NCBI GenBank assembly: GCA_001880285.1
Contig: CP016269.1
Coordinates: 1,994,501 to 2,058,500, forward strand
Origin: Flavobacteriaceae bacterium UJ101
GTDB taxonomy: Bacteria > Bacteroidota > Bacteroidia > Flavobacteriales > UJ101
DNA length: 64,000 bases
Direction: 5' to 3'
Shown: positions 25,923-34,631 of the stretch, piece after piece
Numbering within the stretch: position 1 is the first letter of the stretch
How the letters are laid out: each line of letters opens with the position of its first letter
Notes under the pieces: model-generated
The model's database searches: none
Told to the model about the DNA's origin: nothing
The model's input: only the letters and a program-made list of their open reading frames with translations
Position numbers and translations under genes: made by a program

Positions 25923-26657
25923 ATGCGAATTATACCTGCCATTGATATTATAGAAGGAAAATGTGTTCGGTTATCCAAAGGAGATTATAACACAAAAAAG
26001 ATATACAATGAAAATCCATTAGAAATTGCAAAACAATTTGAAGATCATGGAATTGAATATTTACATTTGGTGGATTTAGATGGAGCCAAATCGAATCATA
26101 TTGTGAACTATAAAGTATTAGATATAATAGCCTCAAAGACAAAATTGAAAATTGATTTTGGAGGAGGTTTAAAGTCGGATGAAGATTTACATATTGCTTT
26201 TGAAAGTGGTGCTAATCAAATTACAGGAGGAAGTATTGCGGTTAAAGAACCTAATCGATTTCAAAGTTGGATTCAAAAATATGGTTCGGAAAAAATAATA
26301 CTAGGTGCTGATGCTAAAAATGAAAAAATAGCTGTGAATGGTTGGTTGGAAAGTTCTGAAGAAGAATTAATTCCTTTTGTTCAACAATACCAAGAAAAGG
26401 GCGTTCAGTATGTTATTTGTACAGACATTGCCAAAGATGGAATGTTGGAAGGACCTTCTTTTTCTTTATATGAAAAGTTAGTGCAAGAATGTAAAGGAGT
26501 CCAATTGATTGCAAGTGGAGGGATCTCCAAGTTTGAAGAACTACCAAAATTAGCTGAATTAGGTTGTGAAGGGACGATTATAGGAAAAGCAATTTATGAA
26601 AATAGAATTACATTAAAGCAATTAGAAATGTATGTTTTAAGTCAGCCAAATAAGTGA
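25923..26657 (+). CDS. hisA: phosphoribosylformimino-5-aminoimidazole carboxamide ribotide isomerase
   Basis: HisA is the TIM-barrel isomerase that opens the ribose ring of ProFAR. Of 244 residues, [17 protein letters not shown] holds the N-terminal catalytic Asp8; [23 protein letters not shown] and the second catalytic Asp in [13 protein letters not shown] are present. Its half-barrel pattern parallels HisF, encoded next. It lies 36 bases after hisH, preceded by ATATACCAAAAAGAT, and is followed by a 131-base spacer that contains a REP-like palindrome. Confidence 0.96.
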   Translation: MRIIPAIDIIEGKCVRLSKGDYNTKKIYNENPLEIAKQFEDHGIEYLHLVDLDGAKSNHIVNYKVLDIIASKTKLKIDFGGGLKSDEDLHIAFESGANQITGGSIAVKEPNRFQSWIQKYGSEKIILGADAKNEKIAVNGWLESSEEELIPFVQQYQEKGVQYVICTDIAKDGMLEGPSFSLYEKLVQECKGVQLIASGGISKFEELPKLAELGCEGTIIGKAIYENRITLKQLEMYVLSQPNK

Positions 26658-26675
26658 AAAGTATGAAGAATAAAA

Positions 26676-26759
26676 TGTCATTCCAAACTTGATTTGGAAT
26701 CTTATTATTTTTTTTATAAAAATGACTAAACTATATGATGAATCGAGTTTAGGGTGGCA
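26676..26759. repeat. REP-like intergenic palindrome, copy 2 (between hisA and hisF)
   Basis: TGTCATTCCAAA opens a perfect 8-base stem (ATTCCAAA 26680-26687, TTTGGAAT 26693-26700) around loop CTTGA. A second 7-base stem CTAAACT/AGTTTAG lies at 26726-26752. Relative to copy 1 (3638-3693), the first stem differs at three positions in each arm, with pairing kept. Confidence 0.75.
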
Positions 26760-26788
26760 TTTAACCCATAACTCACAACTAAAAAAAT

Positions 26789-27544
26789 ATGTTGACAAAA
26801 CGAATTATTCCTTGTTTGGATATTAAAGAAGGACGAACGGTCAAAGGAGTTAATTTTGTAGGATTACGTGATGCAGGTGATCCTGTAGAGCTAGCAGAAC
26901 TCTATTCAAAATCAAGTGCTGATGAATTGGTTTTTTTAGATATTACGGCAACCGTTGATAAGAGAAAAACTTTACGGGAGCTTGTAACTAAAGTTGCAAA
27001 AAAAATTAATATACCTTTTACAGTTGGAGGAGGAATAACATCTATTGAAGACGCATATGTTTTATTGCAGGCAGGAGCCGATAAGATAGCTATAAATTCG
27101 GCAGCTGTTAAGAGACCTGAATTGATTAATGAATTAGCAGATAAATTTGGGAAACAATGTGTTGTAGTAGCTGTAGATGCTAAAGAAATAAATGGTGATT
27201 GGAAAGTTCATTTAGCAGGTGGTAGAATTCCAACTGAATTAGACTTATTTGATTGGGTTATAGAAGCTGAAAACCGTGGGGCAGGTGAAATTTTATTTAC
27301 ATCAATGAATCATGATGGAACAAAAAATGGCTTTGCGAATAAAGCCCTAGCTGAAATGACCAGGATATTGAAAATTCCCGTAATTGCTTCTGGTGGAGCT
27401 GGATCAAAGCAACATTTTATAGAAGTTTTCAAAGAAGGGAAAGCTGATGCAGCTTTGGCAGCCAGTGTTTTTCATTTTAAAGAAATTGAAATTCCCTTAT
27501 TAAAAGAAGAATTAAAAGGATACAATATAGAAGTAAGAAGTTAG
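26789..27544 (+). CDS. hisF: imidazole glycerol phosphate synthase, cyclase subunit
   Basis: HisF is the TIM-barrel cyclase that with HisH makes imidazole glycerol phosphate and AICAR. Of 251 residues, [19 protein letters not shown] holds catalytic Asp11, [13 protein letters not shown] and [14 protein letters not shown] bind phosphate, and the second catalytic Asp lies in [13 protein letters not shown]. Length and motifs are standard. The start is fixed by the conserved [11 protein letters not shown]. Confidence 0.97.
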   Translation: MLTKRIIPCLDIKEGRTVKGVNFVGLRDAGDPVELAELYSKSSADELVFLDITATVDKRKTLRELVTKVAKKINIPFTVGGGITSIEDAYVLLQAGADKIAINSAAVKRPELINELADKFGKQCVVVAVDAKEINGDWKVHLAGGRIPTELDLFDWVIEAENRGAGEILFTSMNHDGTKNGFANKALAEMTRILKIPVIASGGAGSKQHFIEVFKEGKADAALAASVFHFKEIEIPLLKEELKGYNIEVRS

Positions 27545-27570
27545 ATTAGAGTAAAAACGAATAATAAAAA

Positions 27571-28164
27571 ATGAAAATAAATTATAGTAAGAATAATGGT
27601 TTAATTCCTGCAATTATTCAAGATGTGAATACACAAAAAGTACTGATGTTAGGGTATATGAATGAAGACGCCTTTCAAAAGACAATGGAAACTAAAAAAG
27701 TAACTTTTTTCAGTCGTTCTAAAAATCGATTGTGGATGAAAGGTGAAGAAAGTGGAAATACGTTAGAGTTTATTGATGTTAAGGTAGATTGTGATCAAGA
27801 TACATTACTGATTCAAGTGAAGCCTAATGGACCTACCTGTCATACTGGAACAGATACTTGCTGGGGAGAAAAAAACCAACATGATTTAGCGTTTCTTTCA
27901 AAATTAGAAGAAGTGATTGAAGATCGAAAAAATAATCCAGTAGATGAATCATACACCGCTTCCCTATTTAAAAAAGGAATTAATAAAGTAGCTCAAAAAG
28001 TAGGAGAAGAGGCAGTTGAGGTGGTTATTGAAGCAAAAGATGATAATGATACCTTGTTTTTAAATGAATCTGCTGATTTATTATATCATTATTTGATTCT
28101 TTTACAAGCAAAAAATTTCAAATTAAAAGATGTGGTTAATATATTGAAAAATCGTTCAAAATAA
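27571..28164 (+). CDS. hisIE: bifunctional phosphoribosyl-AMP cyclohydrolase/phosphoribosyl-ATP diphosphatase
   Basis: This fused HisI-HisE enzyme catalyses steps 2 and 3 of the pathway. The N-terminal HisI part (about 1-105) shows the metal-binding VDCDQDTLLIQVKPNGPTCHTGTDTCW. The C-terminal HisE part (about 110-197) is helical, with SYTASLFKKGINKVAQKVGEEAVEVVIEAKDDND. It is the last gene of the operon, 26 bases after hisF. No strong terminator is visible between it and the DUF2490 gene, which has its own promoter. Confidence 0.96.
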   Translation: MKINYSKNNGLIPAIIQDVNTQKVLMLGYMNEDAFQKTMETKKVTFFSRSKNRLWMKGEESGNTLEFIDVKVDCDQDTLLIQVKPNGPTCHTGTDTCWGEKNQHDLAFLSKLEEVIEDRKNNPVDESYTASLFKKGINKVAQKVGEEAVEVVIEAKDDNDTLFLNESADLLYHYLILLQAKNFKLKDVVNILKNRSK

Positions 28165-28203
28165 GCCTGAATTTTATCATTTAAATAAGAAAGTTCTATA
28201 CAA

Positions 28204-28211
28204 TAACTTTG
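28204..28211 (+). promoter_or_regulatory. -7 element of the DUF2490 gene
   Basis: TAACTTTG matches TAnnTTTG 16 bases before the ATG at 28228. Confidence 0.5.
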
Positions 28212-28227
28212 TATCAAAATTAATTAG

Positions 28228-28971
28228 ATGAAAAAAATTATTTTGTGGGGTTTAATAGCTTCTTTTTTTATAATGAAGGCGCAGGATACAAATCAACAAA
28301 GTTGGGTTTTTATAAATAGTAATTTTAAATTTTCAGATAAAACGACAGTAGGCATACAAGCTTGGGATAGGCATTGGTATGGTAAAGATTATCAGCGTGA
28401 TATGTTTTTTTTGAATCCTGTTGTAAAATATAAATCAGGAAAAAAAACAATATTACAAACAGGTATTTTTAATATTTTTGATGTGAAAAATAATGCTGAA
28501 GGTGTTCCCGTTTCCAAAACAAAAGATCATTTTGAATTTCGACCATGGCAAGGAGTGTTTTTAGATCATTTTAAGATAGGAAAAACAAAAGTTTCAACAC
28601 TAACAAGGTTAGAAGAACGCTTTATTTTTACAGAAGATTATGATTTTGATTTACGTTTTAGAGAACGTGTTATTTTAAAGCGGCCTTTTGGTCCAAAATT
28701 CTTTGCACAAGGTTTTTCAGAGATTATAGTGAATGTGGATGATGATGCTACAGGTTTATTCTTGAATCCTTATGAATTACGAAATCATATTGGTTTAGGA
28801 ACAAAATTAAACCCTAAAACAACGGTAGAATTAGGTTATGAATTTTATTATAATCGTAAAAACTATGGAGGTGGAATTGATGATGGTTTTGACTTAGGTT
28901 TTTCAACGAATGTGTATACATTAACAGTGAATATGAATAATATAATAAAAAAGAAAAGCACTAAACATTAG
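28228..28971 (+). CDS. DUF2490 outer-membrane beta-barrel protein
   Basis: This 247-residue exported protein has a signal peptide (MKKIILWGLIASFFIMKAQD, cleavage near residue 18-20). The rest is a succession of amphipathic beta strands with aromatic residues (NSNFKFSDKTTVGIQAWDRHWY, LTRLEERFIFTEDYDFDLRFRERVIL, TVELGYEFYYNRKNYG), matching the DUF2490 family predicted to form an outer-membrane barrel. The function is unknown. Its stop codon lies inside the stem of the terminator at 28954-28978. Confidence 0.85.
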   Translation: MKKIILWGLIASFFIMKAQDTNQQSWVFINSNFKFSDKTTVGIQAWDRHWYGKDYQRDMFFLNPVVKYKSGKKTILQTGIFNIFDVKNNAEGVPVSKTKDHFEFRPWQGVFLDHFKIGKTKVSTLTRLEERFIFTEDYDFDLRFRERVILKRPFGPKFFAQGFSEIIVNVDDDATGLFLNPYELRNHIGLGTKLNPKTTVELGYEFYYNRKNYGGGIDDGFDLGFSTNVYTLTVNMNNIIKKKSTKH

Positions 28972-28978
28972 TGCTTTT
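28954..28978. terminator. bidirectional terminator between the DUF2490 gene and tpiA
   Basis: A perfect 11-base stem AAAAGCACTAA/TTAGTGCTTTT has a three-base loop and contains the TAG stop of the plus-strand gene. On the minus strand the hairpin is followed by TCTTTTTT, so it should stop tpiA transcription efficiently; the plus-strand T-run is only four bases. Confidence 0.85.
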
Positions 28979-29007
28979 AATTATTTGTAAGATAGAAATA
29001 GTTTTTC

Positions 29008-29772
29008 TTAATTACATGCTTTAATGATTTCAATAAAATCTTCTGCTTTTAAAGCTGCACCACCAATAAGGCCTCCATCAACATCTGGTTTTGAGAAAAT
29101 CTCTTGTGCATTGGCTGGTTTTACACTTCCACCATATAAAATAGAAACAGAGTCAGCTACTTCTTGTCCGTACTGGTCAGCCAATATTTTACGTAAATGA
29201 GCATGAATTTCTTGTGCTTGATCGGCTGTTGCAGTTTCACCCGTTCCAATTGCCCAAACAGGCTCATAAGCAATAACCACTTTTTTCATTTCTTCAGCAG
29301 ATAGTCCGAATAGAGCTTTTTGAGTTTGTTCTGTTACTACATTAAAATAAGACCCGTCTTTACGTTGTTCCAGTGTTTCACCGTTACAGAAAATCACTTG
29401 AAATCCTGCGTCAACAGCTTTACGTACTTTTTGAGCTAATAATTCATCTGTTTCACCAAAATATTGACGTCGTTCAGAATGTCCTAAGATTACTTTACGG
29501 ACTTTTATCGATTTCAACATATCGGCAGAAATTTCACCTGTATAAGCACCATTGTCTTCTTGATGCATGTTTTGTGCTGCAACTTTAATTCCTGTTCCAG
29601 ATGCTTGTTTTTTAGCAACGGTTAGGTTAGTAAAAGAAGGAGCAATGATGACTTTGCAACCTAAATCTTTTTTGTGTTTTTCTGTATATTTAGCAATTCC
29701 TTTAATTAATTTTTTAGCTTCTTTGGTATTTAGATTCATTTTCCAATTACCAGCAACGATTTTCTTTCTCAT
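29008..29772 (-). CDS. tpiA: triose-phosphate isomerase
   Basis: This glycolytic enzyme interconverts dihydroxyacetone phosphate and glyceraldehyde 3-phosphate. Of 254 residues, the N-terminal GNWKMN holds the Asn/Lys pair, GHSERRQYFGE the electrophilic His, and AYEPVWAIGTGETAT the catalytic Glu and flexible loop. The phosphate-binding LYGGSVKPANA and GGLIGGAALK are intact. It is a single gene, ending at the shared terminator at 28954-28978. Confidence 0.97.
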   Translation of the reverse strand: MRKKIVAGNWKMNLNTKEAKKLIKGIAKYTEKHKKDLGCKVIIAPSFTNLTVAKKQASGTGIKVAAQNMHQEDNGAYTGEISADMLKSIKVRKVILGHSERRQYFGETDELLAQKVRKAVDAGFQVIFCNGETLEQRKDGSYFNVVTEQTQKALFGLSAEEMKKVVIAYEPVWAIGTGETATADQAQEIHAHLRKILADQYGQEVADSVSILYGGSVKPANAQEIFSKPDVDGGLIGGAALKAEDFIEIIKACN

Positions 29773-29859
29773 TGTATTGTTTTTTATTCAAATGATGTGT
29801 TAAAGATACACTTTTGCAAGGAATCTAGAAAGTTTTTACGCTGTAAGTATAAAAGATTT

Positions 29860-31098
29860 TTAAAGATGTTTTTGTAAATAATGCATTACTTTTTCAGTCG
29901 CACCTCTATTTTTTTGGATGAATTGTTGTGCATTATGACTGTAAATACGCAAGCCTTCTGGATCTCCATAAAAAAGGTTTATAATATTTTCAAAGTCTTC
30001 ATAATTGTGAGCAACTTTAGCTCCTTTTGCTGTGATTAGATCTTTAGCTTCTTGGTTTTTTTTAAAACGTGGTCCATAAAAAACAGGTTTCCCATAAGTT
30101 GCAGGTTCTAAAATATTGTGTATACCTGTTGATCCATATGCGCCTCCTACATAAGCAATATCAGCATATGGATAAACGGAAGTGAGAAAACCGACAGCAT
30201 CTATAATTAAAACATCATAATTAGCCAAGTCTTGATTGTTAATTTCAGAGTATAAAATAGATTTCTTTTGAATGTTTTTTTGAAGTTGTTGGATTTTAGT
30301 GGCATGAATTTCATGTGGAACTAAAACAAATTTTAAAGTGTATTTTGTTTCGTTAATATAGCGTACGAAAAAATCTTCCCCTTTAGACCAAGTGCTTCCT
30401 GCTACGATGGTAAAAGTATTGTTCTTGAATTTTTCTAAAAAAGGCAATGGTTTAGCTGTCTGCACTAATTCTGTGACACGGTCAAAACGTGTGTCGCCTG
30501 ATAGTGTTACTTGATGGATATGATGATTTTTTAAAAGATGTAGAGAACGTTCGTCTTGTACAAAAAAATGCTGAATGGTTTTCAAAGCATTGAGCATAAA
30601 AGATCCATAAGGCTTAAAAAAGCTTTGGTCAGATCGAAAAACTGCTGACACAACTAAGGTAGGAATAGATCGTTTATGTAGCATATGAAGTAGGTTAAAC
30701 CAAAATTCATATTTAATCAAGATCACAAGGTTAGGATTTACAATATCCAACCACTTTTTCATGTTGGAAGGTGTGTCGAGTGGTAAATAGAATACATAAT
30801 CAGCCGTTTCATCATTCTTACGTAATTCGTAACCTGAAGGTGAAAAAAAAGTGACGAGAATTTTATAAGTAGGGAAATTTTTTTTGCATTGTTCAATAAT
30901 AGGTTTACCTTGCTCAAATTCACCTAATGAAGCAGCATGGAACCAAATAAGTTGATCGTCAGGGTTGATTTGTTTTTGAGCTTTTGAGAATAGGTCTTGA
31001 CGACCTTTAATAAAAAGTTGTGCTTTTTTATTAAATAGAGAAGCAATTCCTATAAAAAAACGATAAAAATAAATTCCAATGGTGTATAAAAATCTCAT
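29860..31098 (-). CDS. waaA: 3-deoxy-D-manno-octulosonic acid (Kdo) transferase
   Basis: This inner-membrane GT-B glycosyltransferase adds Kdo to lipid A precursors. Of 412 residues, the N-terminal hydrophobic anchor is FLYTIGIYFYRFFIGIASLF; WFHAASLGEFEQGKPII is the family signature with the catalytic Glu. KYEFWFNLL, VAGSTWSKGEDF and the C-terminal AYVGGAYGSTGIHNILEPATYGKPVFYGP complete the pattern. The length is typical. The transglycosylase gene begins upstream on the same strand 21 bases away, so the two envelope genes are probably cotranscribed. Confidence 0.95.
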   Translation of the reverse strand: MRFLYTIGIYFYRFFIGIASLFNKKAQLFIKGRQDLFSKAQKQINPDDQLIWFHAASLGEFEQGKPIIEQCKKNFPTYKILVTFFSPSGYELRKNDETADYVFYLPLDTPSNMKKWLDIVNPNLVILIKYEFWFNLLHMLHKRSIPTLVVSAVFRSDQSFFKPYGSFMLNALKTIQHFFVQDERSLHLLKNHHIHQVTLSGDTRFDRVTELVQTAKPLPFLEKFKNNTFTIVAGSTWSKGEDFFVRYINETKYTLKFVLVPHEIHATKIQQLQKNIQKKSILYSEINNQDLANYDVLIIDAVGFLTSVYPYADIAYVGGAYGSTGIHNILEPATYGKPVFYGPRFKKNQEAKDLITAKGAKVAHNYEDFENIINLFYGDPEGLRIYSHNAQQFIQKNRGATEKVMHYLQKHL

Positions 31099-31119
31099 AA
31101 TACAAAGATGAGGAAAATA

Positions 31120-32025
31120 TTATTTAGGTAAGGCAATTTCATATGATTTTCCGTCCTTAACCTCTAATTGGGTTGAAATGAGCCAAGGATTATAATATTT
31201 CAATTCTCGATAAGTGATATGGTGTTTTTTAGCCCATAATGGTAAGTTTTCAATAGTTTGAGTTATGTTAACTTTTTTTGTTTGGAATGGAGGATATAAA
31301 TCAGAAATTCTTAAATCAAATCCATATTCTTTTGGGTGATGAATGAGGTATTTTAAAGTGGCTATTCGAAATAAATAACGATTGGTTTCAGGGTTTAAAT
31401 TCATAAAGAAATAATCCTTAGAATGTTGTGCTTCAATTGTTTTTTGTAAACCGCCCATTCCCATGTTATACGAAGCCGCAGCCAGAGTCCAGTCTCCAAA
31501 TTTATTGTAAGCTTCTTTTAAATATTGACAAGCAGCATAGGTTGCTTTTTCAACATATAGACGCTCATCAACATCTTTTGAAACTTCCAATCCGTAATGC
31601 TGAGCGGTTCCTGCTAAGAATTGCCAAATTCCTTTTGCACGTGCAGGTGAAGAAATAGTAGGGTTTAAACCACTTTCAGCTAAAGCTAGATACTTGAAAT
31701 CATCTGGAATTCCTTCTTTCTTTAGAATAGGTTCAATAATAGGAAAATAACGATGAGCACGTTTGAGCATCAGAATCATGTTAGAATGCCAATAAGTGTT
31801 TTTAATAAATTCTAAGTCAAACTGTTCTTGAATATCTTGTCGTTTCATAGGAAAAGAGTTTCCACAAAAATTTAAAGAATCAGGAATTTTTGGAGATTGA
31901 AACGATTCTTTAGAATTAGAAACAGTTTCTTTTGATGGTTTTGTATTGTTTTCTTGTGTTATGGGTTTTTGTTGACAACTCAAAACAAAGCAACAAAGGA
32001 CAATCAATGTAAAACTTTTTATCAT
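31120..32025 (-). CDS. lytic transglycosylase lipoprotein (MltD/Slt-like)
   Basis: This 301-residue periplasmic lipoprotein has lipobox VLSC (Cys17), then a Ser/Lys/Pro-rich linker (about 20-60). The SLT domain has catalytic Glu in YLALAESGLNPTISSPARAKGIWQF, then YGLEVSKDVDERLYVEKATYAACQYLKEAY and WTLAAASYNMGMGGLQK. It cleaves the MurNAc-GlcNAc bond of peptidoglycan, forming 1,6-anhydro ends. Unlike E. coli MltD it lacks clear LysM repeats, although the final segment AKKHHITYRELKYYNPWL may be a degenerate one. It is likely cotranscribed with waaA. Confidence 0.9.
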   Translation of the reverse strand: MIKSFTLIVLCCFVLSCQQKPITQENNTKPSKETVSNSKESFQSPKIPDSLNFCGNSFPMKRQDIQEQFDLEFIKNTYWHSNMILMLKRAHRYFPIIEPILKKEGIPDDFKYLALAESGLNPTISSPARAKGIWQFLAGTAQHYGLEVSKDVDERLYVEKATYAACQYLKEAYNKFGDWTLAAASYNMGMGGLQKTIEAQHSKDYFFMNLNPETNRYLFRIATLKYLIHHPKEYGFDLRISDLYPPFQTKKVNITQTIENLPLWAKKHHITYRELKYYNPWLISTQLEVKDGKSYEIALPK

Positions 32026-32041
32026 GGAAAGGGAGGATTTT

Positions 32042-32497
32042 TTAGTAATTTATGTAGATTGATTTAATTACTTCGAAATGAAGTTCTTTTAATTTTTGAT
32101 GTGCTTCTTTTATATTTATATATGCAGTCTTTGTTTTAATATCTAGATTATCATGAGATTTTCTATTCATTTGGGCTCTATCATCTAATATAATCCTTCC
32201 AAGTTTTTCTTTAGTACTTTCTTCTACTGAAACAAAAGAATGAGAAATAGTATTTCTTAAATTTTCTAAAGTAATTCCATTAGTAAATTCTTTAGATAAA
32301 TCAAGTTTAGGTATTTTAGAAGGCATTCCCATATCTAATTGATCAGTGGTTATATATGGTATTAATAAATACATAGCTATTATTTCTCTAATACCAGGTG
32401 TTGAAAGTATATTATTCTCTTCATTCAATAACTTATAAGCTATTTCAGAAAGTAAAATTGAATGCTCTCTAAAATTTGTGTCTCTATCTTTAACCAC
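32042..32497 (-). CDS. all-helical protein with HEPN-like RNxxxH motif
   Basis: I do not recognise this 151-residue protein with certainty. It is predicted to be nearly all helical. The segment LENLRNTISHSFVSVEE...LGRIILDDRAQMNRKSHD resembles the LRN-x3-H core, followed by a short beta element, of HEPN-type nucleases, where Arg and His are catalytic (R-x4-6-H). A start at GTG 32497 is the only plausible one in frame. It lies with a small lipoprotein gene between the transglycosylase and nadE, an accessory-looking position. The HEPN assignment is inference; no MNT nucleotidyltransferase partner is present. Confidence 0.45.
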   Translation of the reverse strand: MVKDRDTNFREHSILLSEIAYKLLNEENNILSTPGIREIIAMYLLIPYITTDQLDMGMPSKIPKLDLSKEFTNGITLENLRNTISHSFVSVEESTKEKLGRIILDDRAQMNRKSHDNLDIKTKTAYINIKEAHQKLKELHFEVIKSIYINY

Positions 32498-32528
32498 TTT
32501 ATTATTAAATTTACGTTTTATATTTTAT

Positions 32529-32807
32529 TTATCTAGGTTTTTTCCCTTTTATAGCTTTTAAAATGATTTCAGTTGATTTATCTGATTCAAGAGTAATATC
32601 TATGTCTGAATAATAGGTAACCCATATTTGATTATTTGTTCCTTTTAATGTTTGTGGTAAAACTTTACTAAATTTATTTCCTACGTCAAATACATTTTTT
32701 CCTGTTAAAGAAGAAGTTTTTATTTCAGATCCATCAAGAGTTTTGAAATTTTCAGATTTACAACTTATAATAGTTGATATTAATAAAACAAAAATTATTT
32801 TTCTCAT
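32529..32807 (-). CDS. small hypothetical lipoprotein
   Basis: This 92-residue SPII lipoprotein has lipobox IISC (Cys16) after a short signal. The mature 77 residues hold a possible alpha/beta domain (TGKNVFDVGNKFSKVLPQTLKGTNNQIWVTYYSDIDITLESDKSTEIILKAIKG). I find no family. It lies 31 bases upstream of the HEPN-like gene on the same strand, so the two may form a small transcriptional unit, although a secreted lipoprotein and a cytoplasmic helical protein are not an obvious functional pair. Confidence 0.6.
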   Translation of the reverse strand: MRKIIFVLLISTIISCKSENFKTLDGSEIKTSSLTGKNVFDVGNKFSKVLPQTLKGTNNQIWVTYYSDIDITLESDKSTEIILKAIKGKKPR

Positions 32808-32840
32808 GTATGTGATTTTATGTTTTGCTTTAATTTCTAC

Positions 32841-33623
32841 TTATTTTAAATTCTCTGGAATTTTGCAAATTGGAATAGGATTTATTTTGTGTTGTGCTGC
32901 ACGATTAAATTTATGATAGATTTCAAAAACTTCACGTTTACGTCCTTCAAAGTCATCTGCGGTGTGATTTTTATACACACCCATAGCCCATTCCAATTCA
33001 TCATAGGTAGCACCAATTTGATCTTCGTCTGAACGATCATCTTCCCAAAGTCCATCAGTGGGTTTGGCTTTTTGTATGGATTCGATAATGTTTAATTCTT
33101 TTGCGATAGCAAATACTTCACTTTTCATTAAATCTGCTATTGGAGAGATGTCCACACCTCCATCACCATATTTTGTATAAAAACCAACTCCAAAATCTTC
33201 TACTTTATTTCCAGTTCCCACAACAATGGAACGGTGTAGTGTAGCATAATAATACAGAGTAGCCATACGTAGACGAGAACGTGTATTAGCTAAAGCTAAA
33301 TGGTGTGTGTGATCTTCTTTTGGAGAGACTTCTTGTACAAAAGCATCAAAAGTTTGAGTTAAATCGATTGATAAACCTTTTACATTAGGAAATTTCTGTT
33401 CTAACCATTTGATATGATCTTGTGCGCGCGTCACTTGGTCTTTCTTTTGATGAATAGGCATTTCTAAGCACAAAAGAGACTTCCCGGTCATGGCAGCCAT
33501 TGTGGAGGTGACGGCAGAGTCAATTCCACCAGAAACACCTATAATAAAGCCATTTAAGTTAGCATTTTCAATGTAATCATGTAGCCATTGGGTAATATAT
33601 TGAGTAACTTCTTTGGTTCTCAT
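32841..33623 (-). CDS. nadE: NAD(+) synthase (ammonia-dependent)
   Basis: NadE amidates nicotinic acid adenine dinucleotide to NAD using ATP and ammonia. Of 260 residues, the ATP-pyrophosphatase P-loop SGGIDSAV is at 31-38; LALANTRSRLRMATLYYYA, VVGTGNKVEDFGVGFYTKYGDGGVDISPI and KPTDGLWEDDRSDEDQIG are family signatures. It lacks a nitrilase-type glutaminase domain, hence the ammonia-dependent form. It is divergent from gldBC; the -7 element at 33658-33665 probably serves it. Confidence 0.95.
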   Translation of the reverse strand: MRTKEVTQYITQWLHDYIENANLNGFIIGVSGGIDSAVTSTMAAMTGKSLLCLEMPIHQKKDQVTRAQDHIKWLEQKFPNVKGLSIDLTQTFDAFVQEVSPKEDHTHHLALANTRSRLRMATLYYYATLHRSIVVGTGNKVEDFGVGFYTKYGDGGVDISPIADLMKSEVFAIAKELNIIESIQKAKPTDGLWEDDRSDEDQIGATYDELEWAMGVYKNHTADDFEGRKREVFEIYHKFNRAAQHKINPIPICKIPENLK

Positions 33624-33641
33624 AATGTTTATGTATTTTTG
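33612..33641 (+). promoter_or_regulatory. promoter of gldBC
   Basis: TTTG (33612-33615), 18 bases, then TATTTTTG (33634-33641) is near the consensus. The -33 box lies inside the 5' end of nadE. The predicted transcript starts about 25 bases before the GTG of gldB. Confidence 0.65.
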
Positions 33642-33657
33642 CCGTTATATTAGAAAT

Positions 33658-33665
33658 CAAAGATA
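33658..33665 (-). promoter_or_regulatory. -7 element of nadE
   Basis: On the minus strand TATCTTTG is a perfect TAnnTTTG, 35 bases before the nadE ATG. No matching -33 box was found. Confidence 0.5.
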
Positions 33666-33671
33666 AGAAAA

Positions 33672-34631
33672 GTGAGTCGAATAGGGTTGTTTTTAAGTTT
33701 GTTAATTGTTTTTTCATGTAAAAAAGAAGCAAAATTTGAGGTGGATACAGATGCTATAGAAGTAAATTACAAATTAAAACGCTTTGAAAATGATTTTTTT
33801 TCAGAACAATCTTTAGATTCTTTAAGAAAACAATATCCACGTTTATTACCTGTACAGGTTTCAGATTCTATTTTTAAAGAAGATCGTAATGATTCTGTTT
33901 TGCAAAAGCTTGTACATGATGTAGAAAAGCAATATTCAGATATTTCTAATTTAGATTTAGAACTGAAAAAATTAATTAAAAGAGTTAAATATTATTATCC
34001 AAATTTTGATGTGAAAGAAGTGATTACTTTAGTAAATAATCCAAATCAAAACAATAAAGCCATTTATACAGATTCTTTAATTTTAATTCCTTTAGAAGGA
34101 TATTTAGGTTCGGATAGTGAGTATTATAATCGATTAGACCGTTATTTGAAAAAGAATAAAAATAAAGAGCAAATATTAAGCGATGTTGCAGAAAGTATAG
34201 CCAATTATATTGTGCCATCGGATCATTTAGATGGACGTTATATTAATTTATTAGCTTATGAAGGGAAGAAGATGTTGTTAAAAGATGCTTTTTTACCAGA
34301 AACATCTGATTCGATTAAAATAGGATATACACAAAAAGAACTAGATTGGGTAAAAGCAAATGAATTTCGAATGTGGAATTATTATTTAGATAAAGAAATG
34401 CTTTTTAAATCCAATACTGAATTCAAGAGGCGTTTTATTGATGAAGCACCTTTTTCTAAGTTCTATACAGATAATGATTTGGAAATTCCAGCACGAGTAG
34501 GTGTTTGGCAAGGGTGGCAAATGATGCGCCATTATTTGGAAAAAAATCCAGATAAGAAATTGCAAGATGTTATAAATGAAACGGATGCTGAAAAATTGTA
34601 TTACGATTCAAAATATAAGCCTAAAAAATAA
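33672..34631 (+). CDS. gldB: gliding motility lipoprotein GldB
   Basis: GldB is one of the Gld proteins required for flavobacterial gliding, a cell-envelope lipoprotein whose biochemical role is unclear. The 319-residue protein has lipobox VFSC (Cys16). The family pattern is visible in IEVNYKLKRFENDFFSEQ, LIPLEGYLGSDSEYYNRLDRYLKK, LDGRYINLLAYEGKKMLLKDAFLP and RVGVWQGWQMMRHYLEKNPD. The start is GTG at 33672, which gives the signal peptide directly. It forms an operon with gldC. The flanking genes nadE and engB resemble the arrangement in other gliding flavobacteria. Confidence 0.92.
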   Translation: MSRIGLFLSLLIVFSCKKEAKFEVDTDAIEVNYKLKRFENDFFSEQSLDSLRKQYPRLLPVQVSDSIFKEDRNDSVLQKLVHDVEKQYSDISNLDLELKKLIKRVKYYYPNFDVKEVITLVNNPNQNNKAIYTDSLILIPLEGYLGSDSEYYNRLDRYLKKNKNKEQILSDVAESIANYIVPSDHLDGRYINLLAYEGKKMLLKDAFLPETSDSIKIGYTQKELDWVKANEFRMWNYYLDKEMLFKSNTEFKRRFIDEAPFSKFYTDNDLEIPARVGVWQGWQMMRHYLEKNPDKKLQDVINETDAEKLYYDSKYKPKK

